The notes under the pieces are model-generated. The model was not told where the DNA came from, searched no databases, and saw nothing but the letters and a program-made list of their open reading frames with translations. Positions 7,171-14,869 of a stretch of 17,752 nucleotides of DNA are shown one piece after another. This DNA is from an uncultured Microbacterium sp. (GTDB lineage: Bacteria; Actinomycetota; Actinomycetes; Actinomycetales; Microbacteriaceae). The translations under genes were made by a program, and so were the position numbers. The stretch is taken from assembly GCA_947647645.1 (NCBI GenBank), contig CANSLE010000017.1:1-17752 (forward strand), in the 5' to 3' direction. Within the stretch, counting starts at the first letter, position 1, and every line of letters starts with the position of its first letter.

Positions 7171-8418
7171 TCAGTTCGCGGGGGTCCCGGCGGTGGTCGT
7201 GAACAGCGTCGTCAGCGCCTCATCGCGATTCGCGCCGGTGAGCACGATCGAGTTGAGAGAGTCGAGCAGCGCCTTCCCCGTCTCGCCGTCCCAGTTCGGC
7301 ACGAGCGGCAGCAGCCGCGAGGAAGCGAGCTGCTTCGTGTAGACCGACACCATCGGGTCGCCGGTCAGCGCGGTGTCGGTGAGCGCCTTCTTCACGGTGG
7401 GCAGCTGGCCGTCGGACTGGTACCAGCTCACCTGCACATCGGGCTGGGACAGGTAGTCCAGCAGCTGGAGGGCGCCCTCCTTGTTCTTGGTCGAGCCCCA
7501 GATGCCCAGGTTCGAACCCGCGAGCAACGAGGTGTCCTTCGCTCCCGACGGCACTGTCGTGACGTTCCACTTCCCGGCCAGCTCCGGCGCCGACTGCGAG
7601 ATGGCTGCGGCGAGGTAGGGGCCGCTGACGAGCATGGGCGTGCTACCCGTGATGAAGCCCTGTGTCTGGTCGAAGTCGCTGTTCGTGGGCACGCTCTTGT
7701 CGGCGTAGAGCCCGGTGTACAGGTCGACGGCCTTGCCGAACGCGGGGGTGTCGAAGTCGATCTTGCCCTGGCTGTCGACGATGTCGCCGCCCTGGTCCCA
7801 CGTCATGATGACAGGCAGCGCGCTGTCCCACTGGGGGATGTAGTAGCCGTACGAGCCGTTGCCGCGACCCGCGAGGGTCTTCGCATCGGCGCGCAGCTGG
7901 TCCCAGGTTGCTGGCGGGGTGCTGATGCCCGCTGCCTGGAGGATGTCGCTGCGGTAGAAGAGAACGCGCGTGTCCGACACCCACGGCACGGAGACGACCT
8001 TGCCGCCGATGGCCGTCGCATCGCCGGCGACGCCGTCGACGAAGTTGGATGCCGCGAGGTTCTCATGACCGGAGAGCGCGGCGTCGTCGAGCGTGAGCAG
8101 CGCGCCGCTGTCGGCGTACGTGCGCAGCTTGGAGAGTCCGATCTGCAGCACATCGGGGCCGCCGCCGGAGGCGACGGCCGTCGTGAACTTCTGGTCGACG
8201 CTGTCCCAGGGGATGGCGACGGTCTTCACGTCGATCCCCGTCTTGTCTTCGAACGGCTTGACCAGCGCATCGAAGTGGGCCGAGCTGTCGCCCATGACCC
8301 AGACGGTCAGTTCCTTCGGGGCGGTGCCGCTGTCGCCGGGTGCGGACGACGAGCATCCGGCGAGGGTGGCTGCGGTCACGGCGGCGACGCCCAGGGCGAG
8401 CCAGCGCATTCTCTTCAT
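7171..8418 (-). CDS. sugar ABC transporter substrate-binding lipoprotein
   Basis: The 415-residue protein has a lipoprotein signal: MKRMRW, a hydrophobic stretch, then the lipobox LAGC with the lipidated Cys at 22. A Ser/Gly/Pro-rich linker follows, then a family 1 extracellular solute-binding fold (ELTVWVMGDSSAHFDALVKPFEDKTGIDV, then GGGPDVLQIG, PWVSDTRVLFYRSDIL and PATWDQL). It should be anchored outside the membrane and feed oligosaccharides to the two permeases downstream. The ATG at 8418 has AAAGGA 8 bases upstream. It is the first gene of the operon, with a candidate promoter and palindrome in the leader. The substrate is inferred from the two GH5 genes, not read from the protein. Confidence 0.95.
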   Translation of the reverse strand: MKRMRWLALGVAAVTAATLAGCSSSAPGDSGTAPKELTVWVMGDSSAHFDALVKPFEDKTGIDVKTVAIPWDSVDQKFTTAVASGGGPDVLQIGLSKLRTYADSGALLTLDDAALSGHENLAASNFVDGVAGDATAIGGKVVSVPWVSDTRVLFYRSDILQAAGISTPPATWDQLRADAKTLAGRGNGSYGYYIPQWDSALPVIMTWDQGGDIVDSQGKIDFDTPAFGKAVDLYTGLYADKSVPTNSDFDQTQGFITGSTPMLVSGPYLAAAISQSAPELAGKWNVTTVPSGAKDTSLLAGSNLGIWGSTKNKEGALQLLDYLSQPDVQVSWYQSDGQLPTVKKALTDTALTGDPMVSVYTKQLASSRLLPLVPNWDGETGKALLDSLNSIVLTGANRDEALTTLFTTTAGTPAN

Positions 8419-8451
8419 CGAGATGTCCTTTCGGGGTGCAGGAGGTGCGAT

Positions 8452-8469
8452 GCCGAATCGGGATTCGGC
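8452..8469. promoter_or_regulatory. palindrome in the leader of the sugar operon, candidate operator
   Basis: GCCGAATCGGGATTCGGC has perfect 8-bp arms around a GG centre and lies 33-50 bases upstream of the binding-protein ATG, downstream of the candidate promoter. Its size and dyad symmetry suit a dimeric repressor such as the ROK protein encoded at the end of the operon. It could also fold as an RNA hairpin. Confidence 0.5.
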
Positions 8470-8514
8470 GGCGAGAGGACGGGAGCAGACGTCGTCGTCC
8501 TTTCTCTACGTCTT

Positions 8515-8543
8515 AGATTAAGGCATGTTCGATCGCGGGGCAA
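8515..8543 (-). promoter_or_regulatory. candidate promoter of the sugar operon
   Basis: On the minus strand TTGCCC (8543-8538) is followed after 17 bases by TAATCT (8520-8515). Both partly match the -35 and -10 consensus and lie in the only AT-rich patch of the leader. Transcription would start near 8508, giving a leader of about 90 bases that contains the palindrome at 8452-8469. Confidence 0.4.
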
Positions 8544-8564
8544 GAGCAGATTCGCCGCACACGA

Positions 8565-8597
8565 CGCAGGGGGCCGCAGCCATCGCGACCCCCTGCG
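8565..8597 (-). terminator. hairpin after the secreted GH5 gene
   Basis: CGCAGGGGG (8565-8573) and CCCCCTGCG (8589-8597) form a perfect 9-bp stem with a 15-base loop. It begins 10 bases after the stop of the gene ending at 8608. No T-run follows. It separates the secreted GH5 transcription unit from the sugar operon, whose promoter lies just beyond. Confidence 0.6.
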
Positions 8598-8607
8598 CCG
8601 ATCGTGC

Positions 8608-11445
8608 TCAGTAGGACGAGTACACCGTCACCTCGTCGATCGACCACCACTGCGGCGCGACACCGGTCTGCGTGATCCGGATGTAGCGCGCACTCGCCGG
8701 TGCGATCGAGATCGGCCGCTTCCACCCATAGGCGATACCCGTCGCGGCCGTCGACCACGTCGTGCCGTCGAGGGAGGTCTCCACGGTGAACCCGCGGGGA
8801 TAGTCCCAGGTCGACGAGCTGTCGGTCTGCACCGTCACCATCGCGACGGTGCGGGCGGCGCCCATGTCGATGCGGTACCACTCCCCGCCCGCCATGGCCT
8901 GCCCGCTCTTCCACGATGTGGCGTTCGCACCGTCGATCCCCGCGCCAGGCGAGCTGCCCGCCGCGGTGGTGGATGCCGTCGCTGTCCAGCCGGTGTGGCT
9001 CACCGCGGACGGTGCGAACGTCGACAGGCCGCCGGCGTACTTCGCGATGGTGGCGACGAAGCGCGCATTCTGTGTGAAGTTGGCCGTGCCGAACTGCGAC
9101 AGTTTCGACTGGAAGGTCGCCGCGTCATCACTGTTGATGACCGGCACCGGCTTGCGATCGTCGTAGTACATGCCCCAGTACGCGAACCCGTCCTCGGCGG
9201 AACCCTTGACCTTGTACGACCAGTTCGACCACGACACCTGCGAGGCGTTGAGGCCTGCCATGAACCGTGCCCAAACGTCATCGTTGTAGTACAGGGAGTA
9301 CTCGCCGTAGAGGATGGGCACGCCGGGATTGGAGAGCTTCGCGGCCAGTCCGCCCAGCTCGTTGGTCACGAGCTGGTTCTGCGCCGTCCAGTCCTTCGAG
9401 TTCGGCATGTCGTATGGGTGGTACTCGTAGACGACGTTCGTCCATCCGTAGGTCGACGGCGGTGCGAGCTTATCCAGGCCGAAGAACGCGCCGAGGAAGA
9501 TCGCGTGATCCGCATCGATGGCGCGCACCGCACTGTACAGCCGGTTGTAGTAGTCGCTCTTCTGTGCCACGTCGTCGCTGTCCTCGTTGTAGTCGATCAG
9601 CGGCTCGTTGATGAGGTCGTAGCCGGCCACCGCGGGGTTGCCGTTGTAACGCGTCGCGATCTTCTTCCAGATGTCCTCGGCCCAGTTCTGGTACGTCGCG
9701 CTGCCCCAGAAGCCGTTGGGGTTAGGCCCTATGCGACCGCATGAACCCCACGGGCAGCCGCCGCCCGGCACCGTGTGCAGGTCGATGAGGACGTAGATTC
9801 CGCGCGCCGCGGCCTCGTTCACGACCCAGTCGATCTTCGACCAGGGATTCGACTTCCAGGTGCCGTCGAGGTTCAGGAACACGTTCCACCCGATCGGCAC
9901 GCGGATGAAGTTCATCCCCGTGGCCTGGATCGCGTCGAGGTCGTTCGCCGTGAACCAGGTGTCCTGGTGCGTGCCGACAACGGAGGCTGTGGTGGTGGCA
10001 CCGAAGCGCGCGGTCATCGTGTTGGTCAGCGAGTAGTCGTCGTTGTAGAGGCCGGCGGTCAGCTCGCCGATCGACCACCAGTTGCCCGCGCTGCCGGTCT
10101 GGGTGAGCCGGAAGTAGCGCGCCGCCTGCGCCGTGAACCCGATCGTCGAGGCCTTCTTGGTTCCCGCGCCGGTGGCCACGGTGCTCCAGCTCGACCCGTC
10201 TCGCGACAGCTGGAGCGTGTAGCCGCGCGGCCAGTCGTCCTCGTCGGTGGTGTTCTTGGCCGTGTCGGTCGTGACGTTGTTGAGCGTGATGAGAGCGCCC
10301 ATGTCCACCGTCACCGACTGTCCCGGTGCCTGCGCGGCGCCGGTGCTCCACCGTGTCGAGGTGGTGCCGTCGAGCATGTTCGCAGGGGAGGCGCCCACCG
10401 AGGAGGTGACGGCCCATCCGCCGCGGTCGAGCGAGGTCCCGCTCGAGATCGCGATCTCCGCGACCGACCACCACTGCGACGAGGTGCCGTTGGACGTGAT
10501 CCGCAGGTAGCGGCCGTTCTTGGTGCCCTGGAAGTCGGCCTGCACCACGCGGTTCCCGCCGTAGCCGCTCGCCACCTTCGTCCAGCTCGCGTTGTCGTAC
10601 GACGTGAACACGTCGTACACCCGGGGGTAGTCGTTCGCCGTGGCGTCGCCGGCGTCGAACAGCACCTTGTCCATGTCGACGTTGCGGCCCAGGTCGATCG
10701 TGAGGGACTGTCCGGGCGCCTGGGGGGTGCCGCTCTGCCACACGGTGGAGACGTTGCCGTCGAGCGTCATCTGGGCGTTCGTGCCGGGCGCGCTGGAGGT
10801 GGCGGTCGCCGTGTGCGTGCCGTTGAACAGCACGGGGTCGCTGTAGAGGTTGATCTCACCGACCGACCACGGCGCCGCGGCGGAACCGGTCTGCGTGACC
10901 CGCACGTACCGCGCCACCTGCGGGCTGAACTTCACCGTGGTGAGACCGTCCGCTCCGGGTTGCGTCGCCACGCTCGTCCACGTCGAGCCGTTCGCCGAGG
11001 TCTCGACGGCGAGCACCCGGGGCCACTGCCCGCCGTTGGTCGTGTTGTCGATCGTGAGCCGGTTGAAGAGGGTGGCCGCCCCCAGGTCGAGGCGGATCCA
11101 CTCGCCGCCGGCCTGGTTCGCGCCGGTCGTCCATCGGCTCGTGCCCGATCCGTCCAGCGCGTTGGCGGGGGTTCCCGCCGAGGCCGTCGCGGTCCAGCCG
11201 GTGCGGTCGGCGGCGAACTCGCCGAGCGGCGACATCCAGTCCTCCTGGGTGAGCCATCCACCGATGTTCGTGCCCCGGAGGTTCACGGCGGTGCCCGTGC
11301 CCGAGGACTTCTTCAGCACGTTGCCGCTGGCTTTGAGGAAGTCAGCGGAGGTGAGGGCGGCGGCGTGCGCCGCCGTCACGGGTAGGACGGCGGTCGCCGC
11401 CACGGCCGCGGCTGTGACCAGCGCGGCGAGAACATGTCGTTTCAC
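8608..11445 (-). CDS. secreted family 5 glycoside hydrolase with three inserted and one C-terminal F5/8C (discoidin) domains
   Basis: The 945-residue protein has a Sec signal peptide (cleavage probably after AHA at 26-28). The GH5 barrel begins with NLRGTNIGGWL (55-65) and EDWMSPLG (68-75). It is then interrupted by three discoidin/CBM32-like domains at about 79-202, 203-335 and 338-465, and resumes at NDDYSLTNTMTARFG (468-482). Catalytic residues are E614 in INEP and E715 in LYGEY, with H676 in YEYHPYD between. A fourth discoidin domain spans about 813-944. Each discoidin domain ends with a version of RYxRxTQTG followed by WWSxxE. No LPXTG or other anchor is seen, so it is probably released outside the cell, where it would bind and cut a polysaccharide, perhaps beta-glucan. 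The GTG start follows AAGGAGG closely. The gene is separate from the sugar operon downstream. Confidence 0.9.
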   Translation of the reverse strand: MKRHVLAALVTAAAVAATAVLPVTAAHAAALTSADFLKASGNVLKKSSGTGTAVNLRGTNIGGWLTQEDWMSPLGEFAADRTGWTATASAGTPANALDGSGTSRWTTGANQAGGEWIRLDLGAATLFNRLTIDNTTNGGQWPRVLAVETSANGSTWTSVATQPGADGLTTVKFSPQVARYVRVTQTGSAAAPWSVGEINLYSDPVLFNGTHTATATSSAPGTNAQMTLDGNVSTVWQSGTPQAPGQSLTIDLGRNVDMDKVLFDAGDATANDYPRVYDVFTSYDNASWTKVASGYGGNRVVQADFQGTKNGRYLRITSNGTSSQWWSVAEIAISSGTSLDRGGWAVTSSVGASPANMLDGTTSTRWSTGAAQAPGQSVTVDMGALITLNNVTTDTAKNTTDEDDWPRGYTLQLSRDGSSWSTVATGAGTKKASTIGFTAQAARYFRLTQTGSAGNWWSIGELTAGLYNDDYSLTNTMTARFGATTTASVVGTHQDTWFTANDLDAIQATGMNFIRVPIGWNVFLNLDGTWKSNPWSKIDWVVNEAAARGIYVLIDLHTVPGGGCPWGSCGRIGPNPNGFWGSATYQNWAEDIWKKIATRYNGNPAVAGYDLINEPLIDYNEDSDDVAQKSDYYNRLYSAVRAIDADHAIFLGAFFGLDKLAPPSTYGWTNVVYEYHPYDMPNSKDWTAQNQLVTNELGGLAAKLSNPGVPILYGEYSLYYNDDVWARFMAGLNASQVSWSNWSYKVKGSAEDGFAYWGMYYDDRKPVPVINSDDAATFQSKLSQFGTANFTQNARFVATIAKYAGGLSTFAPSAVSHTGWTATASTTAAGSSPGAGIDGANATSWKSGQAMAGGEWYRIDMGAARTVAMVTVQTDSSSTWDYPRGFTVETSLDGTTWSTAATGIAYGWKRPISIAPASARYIRITQTGVAPQWWSIDEVTVYSSY

Positions 11446-11454
11446 GATCCTCCT

Positions 11455-11493
11455 TGATCAGCGCGGAACACCCACTGGTTCCGTCGCTGGTCA
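11455..11493. promoter_or_regulatory. long inverted repeat between promoter and ribosome site of the secreted GH5 gene
   Basis: CGGAAC (11464-11469) and GTTCCG (11478-11483) pair perfectly. Outer arms TGATCAGCG (11455-11463) and CGCTGGTCA (11485-11493) extend this to about 15 bp with one unpaired base and one mismatch. The element ends directly against the AAGGAGG ribosome site. It could be an operator downstream of the promoter or an RNA hairpin that controls translation. Confidence 0.5.
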
Positions 11494-11522
11494 GCATCGC
11501 GAGCCGACGTCTACTTTGTCAA
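11493..11522 (-). promoter_or_regulatory. candidate promoter of the secreted GH5 gene
   Basis: A perfect -35 box TTGACA (11522-11517, minus strand) is followed after 18 bases by GATGCT (11498-11493), a partial match to the -10 consensus. Transcription would start near 11486, about 40 bases before the GTG start codon. Confidence 0.5.
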
Positions 11523-11539
11523 GGGCTTAAAATAAGCCC
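11523..11539. promoter_or_regulatory. palindrome abutting the TTGACA box
   Basis: GGGCTTAAAATAAGCCC has perfect 7-bp arms around AAA. It lies 17 bases after the stop of the AI-2E gene, so it may be that gene's terminator. It also touches the -35 box of the secreted GH5 gene, so it may be an operator, or serve both roles. Confidence 0.5.
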
Positions 11540-11556
11540 AGCAATTTCAACCGCGC

Positions 11557-12747
11557 TCAGACCGCGGCATCCTGTTTCGGGATGAAGACCTTCTTGATGA
11601 TGAGGAGGATCGACGCCGTCACGGGGATCGCGACGAGTGCGCCGAGCAGGCCCATGAGCGTGCCGCCGACGAGGGCTCCGATGACGACAAGAGCCCCAGG
11701 GACGGCGATCGCCTTGTTCATGACCTTCGGGGTGAGCACATATGCCTCGAGCTGCATGTATACCAGGTAGGAGACCGCGAAGATCAACGCGGACAGGGGG
11801 CTCGAGAAGAGCGCGATCACCGACGCGATGCCCCAGAACAGCACCGTTCCCACCAGAGGGATGATCGTCAGGCAGAACGCCACGACCGCCATCAGTGCGG
11901 GGAACGGGAGGTTCAGCACCGCGTAGAGGATGAAGCTCACCACGGCGTTGAAGAAGGCGAGAACGACCATGCCGCCCAGGTATCCGCCCACCGACTCGGT
12001 GATCTGCTCGGTGAGGTCCGCGGCCAGCTCGCGGCTCCGGGCGGGGACCAGCCGGTAGAAGGCCTGCTTGATCTCCGGCAGCGAGGCCAGGAAGTACAGG
12101 CTCAGCACGATGATGATGATGACGCCGGAGATGCCCGTTCCGATCGAGATGCCGATCTGCAGCACGCCGCCGCCGATCGCCGCGATGTGCCCGGGATCGG
12201 TGAGGAACTTCTGCACCTCGCTCACGATCGCGGGCACCTGGTCACCGAACTGCTCGCGCGCCCACGCGTACAGCTCCGTCCGCTGGAAGGAGGCGACGAG
12301 CCCGGGGAGGTCGGTGACGAACTGGGTGATCTGCCGTACGACGGTGGGCACGATGAGCCACAGCACACCGACCAGGAGCACCGCGAACGCGAAGTAGACG
12401 ATCACGATCGCCCACGAGCGGGCGATGCCGTGACGTTGCAGGCGTTGCACGACGGGGTTCAGCCCGAGGGCCACGAACAGCGCGAAGGCGACGTAGATCC
12501 ACACGGTGACGAGGCTGCTGACGGCCATGCCGAGCAGGAGCGCGCCCAAGCCGCCCAGTGTCAGGAAGAAGCCCGCGACGAACGGGCGGTTGACGGTCGT
12601 CCACACCTGGCGACCCGATCGTGCCGGGGCGGGCGGAGGGGTCTCGGTTCCCGAGGGCGGCGACACGGCCTCCACATCGGAGGATCCCGTCGCCCTCGCG
12701 CGCCGCAGGAGGGGGCGCTTCCCGTTCTCGTCGGTGCGTGCTGCCAT
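11557..12747 (-). CDS. AI-2E family transporter (PerM/YdiK-like membrane protein)
   Basis: The 396-residue protein has a cytoplasmic N-terminus of about 50 residues rich in Pro, Arg and Ser, then about eight hydrophobic spans. Pairs of spans lie near the start (FVAGFFLTLGGLGALLLG; VTVWIYVAFALFVALGLNPVV). A soluble middle part follows, then the family-typical C-terminal block ending in ALVVIGALVGGTLMGLLGALVAIPV. This is the layout of PF01594. Members were named for autoinducer-2 export, but others are ion antiporters or of unknown role, so no substrate is assigned. The ATG at 12747 is preferred. A GTG two codons upstream is possible, but neither has a clear Shine-Dalgarno site. It is divergent from the chorismate mutase gene. 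Confidence 0.9.
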   Translation of the reverse strand: MAARTDENGKRPLLRRARATGSSDVEAVSPPSGTETPPPAPARSGRQVWTTVNRPFVAGFFLTLGGLGALLLGMAVSSLVTVWIYVAFALFVALGLNPVVQRLQRHGIARSWAIVIVYFAFAVLLVGVLWLIVPTVVRQITQFVTDLPGLVASFQRTELYAWAREQFGDQVPAIVSEVQKFLTDPGHIAAIGGGVLQIGISIGTGISGVIIIIVLSLYFLASLPEIKQAFYRLVPARSRELAADLTEQITESVGGYLGGMVVLAFFNAVVSFILYAVLNLPFPALMAVVAFCLTIIPLVGTVLFWGIASVIALFSSPLSALIFAVSYLVYMQLEAYVLTPKVMNKAIAVPGALVVIGALVGGTLMGLLGALVAIPVTASILLIIKKVFIPKQDAAV

Positions 12748-12753
12748 GGTCAC

Positions 12754-12759
12754 ACTCTA
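12754..12759 (-). promoter_or_regulatory. candidate -10 of a leaderless transcript for the AI-2E gene
   Basis: TAGAGT on the minus strand ends six bases before the ATG at 12747. This spacing would place the transcription start on the ATG itself. It would explain the lack of a ribosome-binding site. No good -35 is visible. Confidence 0.35.
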
Positions 12760-12782
12760 GGGCTGACGACAGGCGGAGCCGG

Positions 12783-12788
12783 TAAGGT
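12783..12788 (+). promoter_or_regulatory. candidate -10 box of the chorismate mutase gene (TAAGGT)
   Basis: TAAGGT lies 22 bases before the ATG at 12811 and fits the TANNNT pattern. It leaves room for a short leader that carries the GAGGGAG ribosome site. No convincing -35 is present. Confidence 0.4.
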
Positions 12789-12810
12789 CGGCGGAGACGA
12801 GAGGGAGCAC

Positions 12811-13101
12811 ATGACCGACGCGGCCGCGCACCTGCAGCGCCTTCGTGCCAGCATCGACAACATCGACGCGGCACTCATCTTCATGCTCGCCGAGCGGTTC
12901 CGCTGTACGCAGCAGGTGGGGGTGCTCAAAGCGGAGCATCGGATGCCGGCATCCGACCCCGCCCGCGAGGAGCAGCAGATCGCTCGTCTGCGCCGACTCG
13001 CCCTCGAGGCCGACCTCGACCCGGAGTTCGCGGAGAAGTGGTTCAACTTCGTCGTCGCCGAGGTCATCCGACACCACACCGCGGCGGCCGCCGCCGACTG
13101 A
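12811..13101 (+). CDS. chorismate mutase, short monofunctional AroQ type
   Basis: The 96-residue all-helical protein matches the AroQ fold (PF01817), which converts chorismate to prephenate for phenylalanine and tyrosine synthesis. Aligned by eye with the E. coli P-protein domain, the active-site residues R11, R28, K39, D48, R51 and E52 correspond to R12, R29, K40, D49, R52 and E53. E. coli Q88 corresponds to H89 (in IRHHT). The ATG at 12811 has GAGGGAG just upstream. The frame is open back to 12187, but that part is antisense to the AI-2E gene. No signal peptide is present, so it is the cytoplasmic form. A terminator hairpin follows at 13147. Confidence 0.93.
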   Translation: MTDAAAHLQRLRASIDNIDAALIFMLAERFRCTQQVGVLKAEHRMPASDPAREEQQIARLRRLALEADLDPEFAEKWFNFVVAEVIRHHTAAAAAD

Positions 13102-13134
13102 CCCGGCGTCGGCACCGGAGCGTCGACCTCCGCC

Positions 13135-13293
13135 TCAGGGGATGGCCCGTCGGAGCGTGAGTAACGAGGCCGCTCCGACGGCGAGAGTTGCGACCGCCAT
13201 CACGACGGTCAGGCCCATGGGGCCCAGCCCGCATCCAGCCCGAGGGAGGGCCCGACGAGCATGTTCACTCCCTTCGCGGCCGTGGCCGGGTTG
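13135..13293 (-). pseudogene. possible frameshifted remnant of a transporter gene 3' end
   Basis: One minus-strand frame reads NPATAAKGVNMLVGPSLGLD then AGWAP (13292 to about 13218). A second frame continues as MGLTVVMAVATLAVGAASLL then TLRRAIP to a TGA at 13135. Joined by a frameshift near 13220 they look like the last two membrane spans of a major-facilitator transporter. There is no upstream gene body, start codon or ribosome site. The match is by eye and short, so this may be chance. Confidence 0.3.
13147..13181 (+). terminator. terminator hairpin of the chorismate mutase gene
   Basis: CCGTCGGAGCG (13147-13157) and CGCTCCGACGG (13171-13181) form a perfect 11-bp stem with a 13-base loop, starting 45 bases after the stop codon. 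No T-run follows. Confidence 0.65.
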
Positions 13294-13582
13294 ATGCGGC
13301 CGGCGGGGGCGGCCCCGCGCGTGCGCGCGATAGCGAGAACCCGTCCAGAGGTCCAATTTGCGTGATCATTCAGACGGATGAAACGGTGGAGCACGGCCCC
13401 TTGCGGGGTCGATGACCCAGACCAGTCCGCGACCGTTGCCCTGCCCGTGGGCACCGCCGGTCGTACGGTCGGCGGCCTGTGCGCGGACCCGATGTCCGGC
13501 GCCAAGCGCTCGGTGTGAGCGCGAGTGGCCGTCACCCGGGCGTGACCGATGCAGCCTGTGCACCGGGCTGCCGAGGTGTTCT
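13182..13582. other. about 400 bp without a convincing gene
   Basis: Between the hairpin at 13147-13181 and the proV start no frame has a ribosome site together with a recognisable protein. A 46-codon plus-strand frame (13378-13518) and several minus-strand frames exist but look random. A less GC-rich patch at about 13350-13385 could hold a promoter for proV, but no clear -35/-10 pair was found. The left end may carry transporter-gene debris on the minus strand. Confidence 0.5.

Positions 13583-14868
<1,286 letters not shown>

Positions 14869-14869
<1 letters not shown>

Noticed and set aside
7105..9744. 879-codon open frame on the plus strand opposite the sugar-binding and secreted GH5 genes
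   Set aside because: It is antisense to two well-supported genes, rich in Arg, Gly and Val with no recognisable domain. Long antisense frames are expected in GC-rich DNA.
9775..11385. 536-codon plus-strand frame opposite the discoidin region
   Set aside because: It mirrors the repeated discoidin domains and has shadow-type composition, with no start signal.
12187..12810. Longer version of the chorismate mutase gene
   Set aside because: The extension is antisense to the AI-2E gene. The ATG at 12811 has a good ribosome site and gives the family's usual length.
13378..13518. 46-codon plus-strand frame before proV
   Set aside because: There is no ribosome-binding site and no recognisable protein; it lies in a region with several equally likely random frames.
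13412..13582. Longer version of proV
   Set aside because: The extra residues are Arg/Pro/Cys-rich without similarity to ProV, and GTG 13583 has a ribosome site.
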